A DNA stretch of 64,000 bases from assembly GCA_964515195.1 (NCBI GenBank), contig CAZETK010000004.1, positions 1 to 64,000 of the forward strand, read 5' to 3'. How positions within the stretch are numbered: position 1 is the first letter of the stretch; every line of letters begins with the position of its first letter. The DNA comes from Ga0074139 sp964515195 (GTDB lineage: Bacteria > Bdellovibrionota > Bdellovibrionia > Bdellovibrionales > Bdellovibrionaceae). Under the pieces are notes generated by a model. It was not told the DNA's origin, did not search any database, and saw nothing but the letters and a program-made list of their open reading frames with translations. Shown here in pieces: positions 33,742 through 42,499 of the stretch. A program made the translations under genes and the position numbers.

Positions 33742-34763
33742 AGATCGCCTTTTTCGATACCCATCAATTTGAAAAAGAGGCCTTCTTAAAGGCAGTCGAG
33801 CGAAACGGGGTTTCAATTGAATTTCTAGAAGCACGACTCAATGATAAAACCGCACGTCTCGCGGAAGGGGCCGAAGTTGTCTGCTCTTTTGTTAATGATA
33901 AGATCGATGATAGCTGCATCATGGCGCTCAAAAAAATTGGCGTCAAACTCATCGCCCTCAGGTCCGCTGGATTTAATCATGTGGATCTGGTTTCAGCGAG
34001 AAAACATGAAATTCTTGTGGTCCGCGTTCCTGGCTACTCTCCATATGCTGTAGCAGAGTACGCAGTTGGCCTACTGCTTACATTAAACAGAAAAATTCAC
34101 CGAGCCGCAGCTCGGGTTAGAGAACTCAATTTTTCCCTGGATGGATTAGTTGGTTTTGATCTTCACGGGAAGACGGTCGGCGTGATCGGCACCGGAACAA
34201 TCGGAAAGATATTTGTACAAATCATGGCTGCTTTTGGATGCAAAGTCCTCGTCAACGATCTCAATTTGGACGTGGACTTAGAGAGAAATCCATCCGTAAC
34301 CTATGTTGACTGCCTGAACCTTTGTGCTCAATCGGATATTATCTCCCTGCACGTCCCACTGACTCCTCAAACCCATCACATTATCAATCGAGAGATGATT
34401 GAAATGATGAAAAATGGAGTTTTCATTATTAACACAGGCCGTGGCGCTCTTGTTGACGCTAAAGCCTTGATCGAAGGCCTAAAAGTTGGAAAAATTGGCG
34501 GCGCAGCGCTCGACGTTTACGAAGAAGAAGAGAATATTTTCTTTCAGGATTTGTCTAACAAGATTCTTCAAGACGACATCCTGGCAAGACTTCTCACCTT
34601 TCCAAATGTCTTAATCACTTCACATCAGGCGTTTTTGACGAAGGAAGCTTTGCAAAACATAGCCGAGACAACTTTGGAGAGCATTGAGGAGTTCAAAAGA
34701 ACCGGCAATGTGGCTCCGGAAAAGGTCGTGACTCCTGAGGGGCGAGTAAGGCCCGGTGGATGA
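33738..34763 (+). CDS. LdhA-like D-2-hydroxyacid dehydrogenase
   Basis: A 341-aa NAD-dependent dehydrogenase similar to fermentative D-lactate dehydrogenase: IAFFDTHQFEKEAFLKAV at the start, the dinucleotide motif GVIGTGTIGKIF near 148, and catalytic residues visible as LRSAGFNHVD (Arg context), DVYEEEENIFF (Glu) and TSHQAFLTKEAL (His). The reaction is probably pyruvate to D-lactate. It could regenerate NAD when respiration is poisoned by copper. It overlaps its neighbours on both sides. Confidence 0.88.
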   Translation: MKIAFFDTHQFEKEAFLKAVERNGVSIEFLEARLNDKTARLAEGAEVVCSFVNDKIDDSCIMALKKIGVKLIALRSAGFNHVDLVSARKHEILVVRVPGYSPYAVAEYAVGLLLTLNRKIHRAAARVRELNFSLDGLVGFDLHGKTVGVIGTGTIGKIFVQIMAAFGCKVLVNDLNLDVDLERNPSVTYVDCLNLCAQSDIISLHVPLTPQTHHIINREMIEMMKNGVFIINTGRGALVDAKALIEGLKVGKIGGAALDVYEEEENIFFQDLSNKILQDDILARLLTFPNVLITSHQAFLTKEALQNIAETTLESIEEFKRTGNVAPEKVVTPEGRVRPGG

Positions 34764-35662
34764 TGGGACGGCTTACTTTTAAAACAATTGGCTTAGTTAT
34801 TCTTGTCACCTTCTTATGGGCGCTGTGCTTTCCACTTATTGAAACCGGCCATCGTGCAGCTTCCCCATTGCTGTTTGCCGCAATTAGGTCTTTCATCGCT
34901 GGGGCGCTGCTTGTGGTACCGTTGCTTGTCTTGAGAGGGAAAGAGCTACTGAACTTTACTCTCTGGCGAGACTCCATTTTTGTCGGGTTGTCCTATACGG
35001 CATTAGGGTTTGGAGGAATGTTTCTTGCCGATGGGCGAGTCGGTCCCGGACTGGCTACCGTCCTAACGGAATCCAAGGTAATTCTCGCGGCAGTTCTGGC
35101 TTATTTTATTTTGTCGGAGCGAGTCTCTAGAAGCACTCTTGCCGGTTTATGCATTGGATTTTTGGGGATTTTAATCATCGCGTCTCCAGGCTTTTTGGGG
35201 GGATCGTCAAATGATTTATGGGGTGTTGGATACCTTCTGATGGGAGCCTCGGGAATCGCATTTGGAAACGTTTTCATTAGAAAATTCTCTCCACGAAACA
35301 ATGTTTTGGCATTGACGGCGATTCAATTTTTATTGGGATCGCTGGTGCTATTTGTGGCTTCCTTTCTTTTTGAAGAATCACCCATCATTTCTTGGCATCG
35401 GGAATTCAATTGGTCTTTAGCGGCCTTGTCGATTGGCACTGCCGCCAGCGAGTCAATCTGGATTTATTTGTTAAGGCAGGTGGAACTCACAACGCTCAAT
35501 ACATTCTCTTTTCTGACGCCCGCATTTGGCCTAGGGATAGGAATTGGTTTCTTTGGCGAGAGGTTAGGTGCCACTGACATCCTTGGAGTCCTCACGATTG
35601 GCGTTGGACTGTTCTTTACGATTAGACATTCCGTAACGGTACCTATAAGGGGGAGACGATGA
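34760..35662 (+). CDS. EamA/DMT-family transporter
   Basis: A 300-aa polytopic protein with ten predicted transmembrane segments arranged as two EamA repeats (VILVTFLWALCFPLIETG; LLMGASGIAFGNVFIRKF; PAFGLGIGIGFFGERLGATD). DMT carriers export metabolites, amino acids or other small molecules. The substrate cannot be told from the sequence. It overlaps the dehydrogenase and the next gene by 4 bases each. Confidence 0.85.
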   Translation: MMGRLTFKTIGLVILVTFLWALCFPLIETGHRAASPLLFAAIRSFIAGALLVVPLLVLRGKELLNFTLWRDSIFVGLSYTALGFGGMFLADGRVGPGLATVLTESKVILAAVLAYFILSERVSRSTLAGLCIGFLGILIIASPGFLGGSSNDLWGVGYLLMGASGIAFGNVFIRKFSPRNNVLALTAIQFLLGSLVLFVASFLFEESPIISWHREFNWSLAALSIGTAASESIWIYLLRQVELTTLNTFSFLTPAFGLGIGIGFFGERLGATDILGVLTIGVGLFFTIRHSVTVPIRGRR

Positions 35663-36372
35663 GCGACCAATACGTTTGGCTCACATGGTCTGTTCTCTTT
35701 CTTGTACCTTGGGGAATCGTCTTCGCACTTTTCCCTTATTTTCGTTCAAAAATGTGGAAGGCAAGCATTTTCACGGCGCCATTTGGCTTAACCGAACCGC
35801 TTTTTGTTCCTGAATACTGGAACCCGCCAACTCTGTTTGATTTAGCCCAAAGGACAGGATTTGACATCGAAAGTATTATCTTTTGCTTTGGAATAGGGGG
35901 TATTGGAGTTGTTCTATACGATCTTCTTACTCGCCAGAGATCGGTGGATTTCGCACAACCTAAGAGATCGTCTTCTCGACACAAGTATCATCGACTGATC
36001 CTTTTTTCGCCATTTGTCGTCTTTGCCGCACTTAGCTTCTTTCCGTGGAATCCTATATATCCGGGTATCATTGCGATGCTGTCCGGAGGAATATCCACCA
36101 TCTGGTGTCGCCCTGATCTCCTAAAAAAGACATTTCTGGGTGGCGCTATTTTCGTTGTTTATTACTTCATCCTCCTGCTCGGGCTCGAGCTTCTTTCGCC
36201 CGGATACGTTACGAGATATTGGAATTTAAAAAATTTGACGGGAATTTCGCTTTGGAGATTCCCAGTTGAGGAATTTCTCTTTGCCATAGGGTTCGGCATG
36301 TATTGGTCGAGCGTCTATGAACATATTTATTGGAAACGAGTCACTAAGGAGTCATCAAATGAAACTGGATGA
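35659..36372 (+). CDS. Lycopene-cyclase-domain-like membrane protein
   Basis: A 237-aa membrane protein with about seven transmembrane segments. It contains the paired motifs of heterodimeric (CrtYc/d-like) lycopene cyclases: GLTEPLFVPEYWNPPTLFDL and RFPVEEFLFAIGFGMYWSSV. The acidic PVEEFLF motif is the best indicator. No other carotenoid genes lie nearby, so in this operon it probably has another task, perhaps as an isomerase-like or purely structural membrane protein. It overlaps the GAPDH gene by 14 bases. Confidence 0.7.
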   Translation: MSDQYVWLTWSVLFLVPWGIVFALFPYFRSKMWKASIFTAPFGLTEPLFVPEYWNPPTLFDLAQRTGFDIESIIFCFGIGGIGVVLYDLLTRQRSVDFAQPKRSSSRHKYHRLILFSPFVVFAALSFFPWNPIYPGIIAMLSGGISTIWCRPDLLKKTFLGGAIFVVYYFILLLGLELLSPGYVTRYWNLKNLTGISLWRFPVEEFLFAIGFGMYWSSVYEHIYWKRVTKESSNETG

Positions 36373-37435
36373 GCAAAACAAAAGAAAAATCAGAGTAGGC
36401 ATAAACGGCTTTGGCGTTATTGGAAGGCGCGTTGCTGATGCAGTTCAAAATCAAAAAGACATGGAGCTTGTTGGGGTTGCTGACGTATCGGCAGATCTAA
36501 GGGTTCAAATGGCCCTTAACCAAGGGATCGCTCTTTATGCCGCCTCCGAGGCGGCAGGGAATGAAATGAGAAATTCTGATGTAAGAGTTTCCGGCGAAAT
36601 TGAAGACCTCTTAAGGCAGGTGGATATTGTCGTGGACTGTACACCTAAACGAAAAGGCGCTGAAAATATCGCACTCTATCGCAAAAACAATATCAAATTC
36701 ATCCTGCAGGGCGGAGAAAAGCATGAGGCGACAGGCCACTCCTTCGTTGCCGAATCCTCCTACGAGCAAGCCCTCGGACGGGAATCCACTAGAGTTGTGT
36801 CATGTAACACAACATCCATTGTTAGAACGCTCACGCCGCTCAAAAAGGTGGGCCTTCTCAAGTCGGCCCGAGGCGTTCTTCTTAGGCGAGCCACCGATCC
36901 TTGGAAGAGCGATCAAAAGGGCATCATGAACACTCTCGTGCCAGAGGAAAAAATTCCTAGCCACCAAGGGCCGGATGCTCAATCCGTTGATTCAGGGCTT
37001 GATGTGGTGACGATGGCGGTCATGGTTCCTGAAACATTAGGACATCTTCACTACTGGACCGTGCGCCTGGGGCGCTCCTCTTCTCGGGAAGAGGTTCTGG
37101 AAACCTTCCGTCGGTCCCTTCGCATTTCTCTTGTTCGAGCCGCAGACGGTCTAGGCAGTCTAAACACTATTAAGGAACTTATGCTCGATATTAAGAGGCC
37201 CCACGGCAATCTGTATGAGGTGGCCGTATGGGAAAACCTAGTTGAAGTTCAGGGCGATGAGCTTTTTTATGCTTACATGGTTGATAACCAGGCCATTGTG
37301 ATTCCAGAAACCATCGATGCGATTAGAGCGTTAGATGGTCGTGTTCGAAGCGCGTCGCAGTCGATGCAGATGACTAACGAATCACTTGGAATCCCTGGGC
37401 CATTTGGCATGAGCCGAGAAAGAAGGTCTTTATGA
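36359..37435 (+). CDS. Type II (archaeal-type) glyceraldehyde-3-phosphate dehydrogenase
   Basis: Start at ATG 36359 with AAGGAG upstream; about 358 aa. It oxidises glyceraldehyde-3-phosphate with NAD(P), or works in the gluconeogenic direction. The Rossmann start is VGINGFGVIGRRVADAV and the catalytic cysteine is in VVSCNTTSIVRTL near residue 143; the ordering is that of archaeal GAPDH, not of bacterial GapA. Bacterial GAPDH is a known target of copper poisoning, so an added isoenzyme in a copper island is suggestive. Confidence 0.88.
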   Translation: MKLDEQNKRKIRVGINGFGVIGRRVADAVQNQKDMELVGVADVSADLRVQMALNQGIALYAASEAAGNEMRNSDVRVSGEIEDLLRQVDIVVDCTPKRKGAENIALYRKNNIKFILQGGEKHEATGHSFVAESSYEQALGRESTRVVSCNTTSIVRTLTPLKKVGLLKSARGVLLRRATDPWKSDQKGIMNTLVPEEKIPSHQGPDAQSVDSGLDVVTMAVMVPETLGHLHYWTVRLGRSSSREEVLETFRRSLRISLVRAADGLGSLNTIKELMLDIKRPHGNLYEVAVWENLVEVQGDELFYAYMVDNQAIVIPETIDAIRALDGRVRSASQSMQMTNESLGIPGPFGMSRERRSL

Positions 37436-39837
37436 AGAGCCAAACCGCCCAGCCCTTGACTCTGTGGTTTAAGGATATAACCATTCACGACGTACCTATT
37501 GTCGGCGGGAAAAACGCGTCTCTGGGCGAGATGATACGTGAACTAACTGCCAAGGGAGTCAAGATACCCGACGGCTTTGCCATCACGGCGGCTGGATATC
37601 GCCTTTTCATCGAAGCCAACCAGCTTGATAAAGTAATTCGCGAGACACTAGGTGATCTTGATACTCACGACATGAATAACCTTCGTGAACGTGGAGCAAA
37701 AGTCCGCCAAGCGCTTTTGTCAGCAACTATTCCTAAGATTTTGGAGGACCCAATTCTTGAGGGTTACCGAAAGTTAAGTCGTGGTCGTGAACGCCCTGCC
37801 GACGTTGCAGTTCGCAGTAGCGCAACCGCTGAAGATCTTCCAGATGCCAGCTTTGCCGGTCAACAGGAAACGTTTCTAAATATTCAAGGTGACACGAGCC
37901 TTCTCGATGCTTGCCGGCGTTGCTTTGCCTCGCTCTTTACAGATCGGGCGATTTCTTATCGTGTAGATAAAGGATTTGATCATTTTAAAATCGCACTTTC
38001 CATCGGAGTTCAGCACATGGTTCGCTCCGATCTTGCTTCAGCAGGTGTGATGTTTTCCATTGATACTGAGACAGGGTTCAGAAATGCGGTTCTCATCAAT
38101 TCATCCTACGGCCTTGGAGAGAATGTCGTTCAGGGAAGCGTGAATCCCGACGAATTTTATGTTTTTAAGCCCACGTTGAAAGAGGGATATCGACCGATTT
38201 TGCAAAAACGGCTCGGGAATAAAGAGTTCAAGCTTATCTACGACATTGGCGGAACCAAGGGTGTAAAAAACGTTCCGGTATCGCCAGATGATCGCAATCT
38301 GTATTCCGTTTCTGACGATGACATTCTTACTTTAGCCCGCTGGACTTGCATCATCGAAGATCATTACAGTGGTAAATTGGGCCGATTCACGCCGATGGAC
38401 ATGGAATGGGCCAAAGACGGAGAAACCGGTGAGGTTTTCATTGTGCAGGCTAGGCCGGAGACCGTGCAATCGCAGAAAGCTCAGAATGTGCTGGAAACCT
38501 ATCAGCTGGAAGATCGCGGGAAGGTACTGGTATCTGGTCGCAGCGTAGGTGACAAGATTGCAAAGGGAAAAGTGAGGATCATTAAGCACGCCAAAGACCT
38601 CTCCGGGCTACAACAAGGAGAGATTCTTGTGACGGATAAAACTGATCCTGACTGGGAGCCCGCAATGAAACGTGCTGCCGCCATCGTCACGAATCGTGGC
38701 GGGCGGACTTGCCATGCGGCGATTGTTAGCCGTGAGCTTGGTCTTCCAGCTATCGTTGGGACTATAACCGGAACGGAAGGTCTCATGACCGGGCAAGAAG
38801 TCACCGTGAGCTGTGCTGAAGGCGAAGCGGGATACGTTTATGAGGGGCTCCTCTCCTATCACGTTGATCGAGTGAACCTCGAAGACCTGCGCCGTCCGAA
38901 GACAAAGGTGATGATGAATATAGCAAATCCAGAGGAAGCCTTTAGGCTCTCTTTGATTCCAAACGACGGCGTAGGCCTTGCCAGAGAAGAATTCATCATT
39001 AGCAATTCAGTTAAAATTCATCCCATGGCTCTTGTTCATTACGATTCCACCAATGACTCATCGGTGCGTGCTGAGATCGACCGGCTCACAATTGGTTATG
39101 ACGACAAACCGGCATATTTCGTTGATAAACTAGCCGAAGGTGTCGCGATGATTGCGGCGGCATTTTACCCGAACGATGTAATCGTAAGGCTCAGTGATTT
39201 TAAAACCAATGAGTATGCCAATCTCATCGGGGGGCGAAACTATGAGCCTCGTGAGGAAAATCCCATGCTCGGATTTCGTGGAGCCTCTCGCTATTATGAC
39301 CCGCGATATCAGGCCGGTTTTGCTCTTGAGTGTCGAGCCATGAAGAAGGTTCGTGATGAAATGGGCCTAACGAACGTAAAGCTCATGGTTCCCTTTTGCC
39401 GGACCATTGAGGAGGCTCAAAAAGTCATAGCAGAATTCGAAAAAAACGGGCTTCGGCGCGGAGAAGGAAATCTTGAAATCTATGTGATGTGTGAGATCCC
39501 CAGTAACGTCATTCTGGCGGATCAATTCGCAGAACTCTTTGACGGGTTCTCAATCGGATCAAACGATCTCACCCAACTTATTTTAGGAGTTGATCGGGAC
39601 TCCGAGATCGTTGCCCACGTGTTCGACGAACGCAATGAGGCGGTAAAACAAATGATCGCAAATGTCATCCGAGTCGCAAAGGCAAAAGGCCGAAAAATAG
39701 GAATCTGCGGACAGGCTCCAAGTGATTATCCCGAGTTCGCACAATTTCTTGTGCGAGAAGGAATCGACAGTATTTCACTCAATCCCGATGTGGTTTTACG
39801 GACCATGCTAACGATTGTGGAGGCTGAAGATGGTTAA
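37432..39837 (+). CDS. ppsA: Phosphoenolpyruvate synthase
   Basis: An 801-aa enzyme that converts pyruvate, ATP and water to PEP, AMP and phosphate. Domain order: N-terminal ATP-grasp (VPIVGGKNASLGEMI; VRSSATAEDLPDASFAGQQE), central swivelling phosphohistidine domain (GGRTCHAAIVSRELGLPAIV, His near residue 424) and C-terminal PEP-binding barrel (SIGSNDLTQLILGVDRDS; ICGQAPSDYPEFAQFL). Full length with all motifs. With GAPDH II it would favour gluconeogenic flow. It overlaps the GAPDH gene by 4 bases. Confidence 0.93.
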   Translation: MKSQTAQPLTLWFKDITIHDVPIVGGKNASLGEMIRELTAKGVKIPDGFAITAAGYRLFIEANQLDKVIRETLGDLDTHDMNNLRERGAKVRQALLSATIPKILEDPILEGYRKLSRGRERPADVAVRSSATAEDLPDASFAGQQETFLNIQGDTSLLDACRRCFASLFTDRAISYRVDKGFDHFKIALSIGVQHMVRSDLASAGVMFSIDTETGFRNAVLINSSYGLGENVVQGSVNPDEFYVFKPTLKEGYRPILQKRLGNKEFKLIYDIGGTKGVKNVPVSPDDRNLYSVSDDDILTLARWTCIIEDHYSGKLGRFTPMDMEWAKDGETGEVFIVQARPETVQSQKAQNVLETYQLEDRGKVLVSGRSVGDKIAKGKVRIIKHAKDLSGLQQGEILVTDKTDPDWEPAMKRAAAIVTNRGGRTCHAAIVSRELGLPAIVGTITGTEGLMTGQEVTVSCAEGEAGYVYEGLLSYHVDRVNLEDLRRPKTKVMMNIANPEEAFRLSLIPNDGVGLAREEFIISNSVKIHPMALVHYDSTNDSSVRAEIDRLTIGYDDKPAYFVDKLAEGVAMIAAAFYPNDVIVRLSDFKTNEYANLIGGRNYEPREENPMLGFRGASRYYDPRYQAGFALECRAMKKVRDEMGLTNVKLMVPFCRTIEEAQKVIAEFEKNGLRRGEGNLEIYVMCEIPSNVILADQFAELFDGFSIGSNDLTQLILGVDRDSEIVAHVFDERNEAVKQMIANVIRVAKAKGRKIGICGQAPSDYPEFAQFLVREGIDSISLNPDVVLRTMLTIVEAEDG

Positions 39838-40222
39838 TGGAGTGGAATCCGTTATCCAATCCATTTCTGACTCCCGAGGTCACTACGATATCGACGGAGT
39901 TTCACTCTGGCACGGACGGACAATCGTGGGCTCAGGAATTTTAGAAACTAATCAAATAGGAGATCAGTCTATGGAAACTAAAGAGGCATCCAGGAGGCCT
40001 ATGCGCAAACTGACAGTTCCGATCCAAGGCCTCGCCTGCGGAGGTGGTGGTTCACTTCAGCTTGAAAAACAAATTGAAAAACTGCCGGGCGTTGCAAAGG
40101 TTTACGTTAATCCGGCTACGCGAGAGGCCTATGTGGACGTATCTGACGAATTCAATCTCGATGAAATGTTAGACCTCATTAGGAAAAATGGTTTTCAGTA
40201 TGAAGAACCACGATGGAACTGA
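39830..40222 (+). CDS. HMA-fold protein with CGGGG in place of CxxC
   Basis: Start ATG 39830 (GGAGG six bases upstream) gives 130 aa; ATG 39971 (AGGAG upstream) would give an 83-aa HMA protein alone, and I cannot decide. The C-terminal 75 residues have the ferredoxin-like heavy-metal-associated pattern (KLTVPIQGLACGGGGSLQLE, then LPGVAKVYVNPATREAYVDV), but the binding loop is ACGGGGS with one cysteine. It may bind metal differently or act as a protein partner. It follows ppsA with an 8-base overlap. Confidence 0.65.
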   Translation: MVNGVESVIQSISDSRGHYDIDGVSLWHGRTIVGSGILETNQIGDQSMETKEASRRPMRKLTVPIQGLACGGGGSLQLEKQIEKLPGVAKVYVNPATREAYVDVSDEFNLDEMLDLIRKNGFQYEEPRWN

Positions 40223-40230
40223 CGGGAGTT

Positions 40231-40683
40231 ATGGCGACAGATAAACACAGTCGGACTTTTATTTTTGTCTGCATTTCCGCAGTTGGGTTCTTCTTTCACC
40301 TGATTTGGGAGTACATGCAGTGCTCACCACTATTCATTCACCTTAAAGTCACTCCCACGTTTTGGTCCATGATCTGCGCCACCTTTGGGGATGTTGGAAT
40401 CCTGTGGGCAGCGTATCTGGTCACAGCGGCACTGAAACGCGATATCTCGTGGCCATGGAGCAGTCATGCCTTCATGTCATGGGTATCATTTGTTGCTTTT
40501 TCCGCAGGCATTGCCGAAGTCGTCGAATACTTTTCTGTTAGTCGCGAGCTTTGGACATATAGCCCGATCAATCCGACATTTAGAGGGGTATCAGTGGTCC
40601 CTCTATTCCAAATGGCGGTATTAAATCCGCTGACAATTTTAGTAACAAAAAGACTCTTAATTTTAAGAGAATCAACAACCTAA
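40231..40683 (+). CDS. Unknown four-span membrane protein
   Basis: ATG 40231 (GGGAG just upstream) is preferred over 40213; about 150 aa. Four transmembrane segments (FIFVCISAVGFFFHLIWEY; FWSMICATFGDVGILWAAYL; FMSWVSFVAFSAGIAEVVEY; VPLFQMAVLNPLTILVTKRL). Conserved-looking polar residues inside the membrane (IWEYMQC, FGDVG, AEVVEY) suggest an enzyme or transporter. No family recognised. It is within the operon between the HMA protein and the Met-rich lipoprotein. Confidence 0.6.
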   Translation: MATDKHSRTFIFVCISAVGFFFHLIWEYMQCSPLFIHLKVTPTFWSMICATFGDVGILWAAYLVTAALKRDISWPWSSHAFMSWVSFVAFSAGIAEVVEYFSVSRELWTYSPINPTFRGVSVVPLFQMAVLNPLTILVTKRLLILRESTT

Positions 40684-40694
40684 CAGGAGGACCC

Positions 40695-41090
40695 ATGAAC
40701 ACAAAAATGCTACCACAAATGATCGCGATGTCTTTGACAGCCATCCTATTTCTAGGAACAGGCTGCGCCACCACTAAAGCGGAAGCTCCCGCAGATGCCC
40801 AAGCCCAGAACCATGAAGAACATCATCCCGAAGGAGAAGCTGTAAAGGCGGACACCAGCCAATCCGACATGATGGGAAAAGGCGGAATGATGAACAACGG
40901 CATGATGGGTAAAATGGACATGGGTCAGATGATGGGCATGATGCAACAATGCATGGCCATGCATAAAGATGGTAATATGTGCGACCATCAAACTATGGAG
41001 AAGTGTCAAGAGAACATGGGCAAACAGCAATGCATGAACATGATGAATCAGGCAAAAAAGCAGGAAAAGTCGACCAAGAAATCGAAGTAG
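40695..41090 (+). CDS. Met/His-rich periplasmic lipoprotein (copper-binding)
   Basis: A 131-aa lipoprotein with lipobox LGTGC (LTAILFLGTGCATT). The mature part has a His-rich stretch (NHEEHHPEGE) and a long Met-rich low-complexity region (MMGKGGMMNNGMMGKMDMGQ and on to MMGMMQQCMAMHKDG) with four cysteines. Methionine clusters of this kind bind Cu(I)/Ag(I) in the periplasm. The site CAGGAGGACCC precedes the ATG. Confidence 0.75.
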   Translation: MNTKMLPQMIAMSLTAILFLGTGCATTKAEAPADAQAQNHEEHHPEGEAVKADTSQSDMMGKGGMMNNGMMGKMDMGQMMGMMQQCMAMHKDGNMCDHQTMEKCQENMGKQQCMNMMNQAKKQEKSTKKSK

Positions 41091-41100
41091 TCTCTACCCA

Positions 41101-41136
41101 CACCCGCAGCAGGAGTGCCCATGGCGGAAGCGGGTG
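41101..41136. terminator. Weak hairpin after the Met-rich lipoprotein gene
   Basis: CACCCGC (41101-41107) and GCGGGTG (41130-41136) form a 7-bp stem with a 22-base loop. There is no T run, and the DsrE gene continues in the same direction 55 bases later, so it may be an attenuator or mRNA-stabilising element rather than a terminator. Confidence 0.25.
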
Positions 41137-41190
41137 CTCGTGCTGGTAGTTCACCTTGATTGCAATCCCGGCGCACGGAAGGAATTAAAA

Positions 41191-41541
41191 ATGAAAACAC
41201 TATTTATTCTAAACGATGCTCCCTACGGGACAGAGCGGAGCTATAACGGCCTCAGACTCGCCGGGGCTTTAGCAAAACGCGAAGGCCAAGAAGTAAAGCT
41301 CTTTCTTATCGGCGACGGAGCAGCCTGCGCCAAGAAAGGCCAAAAAGTTCCTCAGGGTTACTATAACACAGAACTTATGCTGAAAAGTGTGGCTAGGCAT
41401 AACTCGGAAATTGGTGTTTGTGGCACTTGCATGGATGCTCGTGGAATCACTGAGACGGAACTCGCTGAAGGCGCAAAGCGGAGCACCCTTGAACAGCTTA
41501 CTGATTGGACAGTTTGGGCAGAAAAGGTCGTTACTTTCTAG
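41191..41541 (+). CDS. DsrE-family protein
   Basis: Start ATG 41191 with AAGGAATTAAAA upstream; 116 aa. DsrE-like fold: LFILNDAPYGTERSYNGLRL, VKLFLIGDGAACAKKGQKVP, then EIGVCGTCMDARGI. Three cysteines, two in VCGTC, are positioned as in sulfur-transfer members. It may carry persulfide sulfur or act in thiol redox control. It is the last gene of the rightward metabolic operon and faces the leftward operon ending at 41580. Confidence 0.82.
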   Translation: MKTLFILNDAPYGTERSYNGLRLAGALAKREGQEVKLFLIGDGAACAKKGQKVPQGYYNTELMLKSVARHNSEIGVCGTCMDARGITETELAEGAKRSTLEQLTDWTVWAEKVVTF

Positions 41542-41579
41542 AGAGAATTTTTAATGCAATCACGTTCAAGCTATACCAC

Positions 41580-42122
41580 TTACTCTGGTGAAGGAATTAA
41601 AGTCAGCTGTGGCCGTCGAGGTCTTGGGCTGGGTGGCTCTCCAAAGAGTTTTAGCACGGTATCTTTTGGCGTGTAGTCCGGTAGAACTAGCGAAATCAAA
41701 TCAGCCAACCATAGCGACATTCGCAGAGGGTCGTGCAGGAGCCGGCCCGTTTGGGCATGTGCCTGAAGTGAGAATCGGCACTCATTCATAGAACCAAGAA
41801 CAGACCGATTGACTGTTTTCGCCAAAATCACGTTGCTCATTTTTTTGATTTCTTCTTGTGCTTTCTCGTGTGAAACGCCGATTCCAACCAGGAGATCAAT
41901 GAGAGCCGATGGAAGCCGTTCATTAAAATTCGCGTAAGGCGCAGCCTTTAGAACAAGCGGAAGCCTTCCATTTTCGCTCAGGCAAAGGATATACTGCTGC
42001 CGATCGAGAACAAGATCGAGCGCATACCAATCTCCCAACAATGTGGATGACTGTTCGTCGGTAGGCGTAAGCTTAATCTTCATTCGCTTGGCGAGGTCGC
42101 CAGTGGGTCGAATAACTATCAT
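41580..42122 (-). CDS. DUF6933-like protein
   Basis: A 180-aa soluble protein beginning MIVIRPTGDLAKRMKI, with STLLGDWYALDLVLDRQQYI and LCLSENGRLPLVLKAAP. This opening and the LLGDWYA/LPLVLKAAP pair match DUF6933 as I remember it. Function unknown. It is the last gene of the leftward operon that starts with the sigma-54 regulator and overlaps the VOC gene by 4 bases, so co-expression is clear while a functional link is not. Confidence 0.65.
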   Translation of the reverse strand: MIVIRPTGDLAKRMKIKLTPTDEQSSTLLGDWYALDLVLDRQQYILCLSENGRLPLVLKAAPYANFNERLPSALIDLLVGIGVSHEKAQEEIKKMSNVILAKTVNRSVLGSMNECRFSLQAHAQTGRLLHDPLRMSLWLADLISLVLPDYTPKDTVLKLFGEPPSPRPRRPQLTLIPSPE

Positions 42123-42499
42123 TGGCTACTCGCAAAAACTAAAATATGACCGTCGAAATCTAGGCTGTATGCCGCCCAATCACCCCAATTTCGTTTCTCT
42201 AACGGACTCAGCTCTTTGGCCCCATATTTTAGGGCTCTTTCATGGTAGGACGCTGGATCTGATACGGTCAGATACAGTTCAGCACGAGGAGTGCCACGAT
42301 TAAGAGCTGGGTCTGAAATGGCATCTCCTAGAAGTCGTTTTATTCCCGCTTCTGGCATCAATCCAAGGACATGGTCGTCTGAAAGCTGGAACTCGGTCAT
42401 GCCCGGTACATTAAGTTTGGCTTCGATCCTTAGGACTGACGAGTAAAATGAAGTCGCAGCTTTCTGGTCTTGAACATAAAGAATCGTACCCGCTTTCAT
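42119..42499 (-). CDS. VOC/glyoxalase-fold protein
   Basis: A 126-aa single VOC unit: TILYVQDQKAATSFYSSVLR, then AELYLTVSDPASYHERALKY and WGDWAAYSLDFDGHILVFAS. VOC proteins are metal-dependent enzymes (isomerases, dioxygenases, glyoxalases) or resistance proteins. The expected His/Glu ligands are only partly present. It overlaps its neighbours by 4 bases on both sides. Confidence 0.78.
   Translation of the reverse strand: MKAGTILYVQDQKAATSFYSSVLRIEAKLNVPGMTEFQLSDDHVLGLMPEAGIKRLLGDAISDPALNRGTPRAELYLTVSDPASYHERALKYGAKELSPLEKRNWGDWAAYSLDFDGHILVFASSQ

Noticed and set aside
35886..35902. CsoR-like string ATAGGGGGTATTGG inside the lycopene-cyclase-like gene
   Set aside because: It lies within coding sequence and lacks the second half-site; most likely chance.
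41101..41136. Hairpin as a firm operon terminator before the DsrE gene
   Set aside because: The loop is long and no T run follows, so it is listed only as a weak element.
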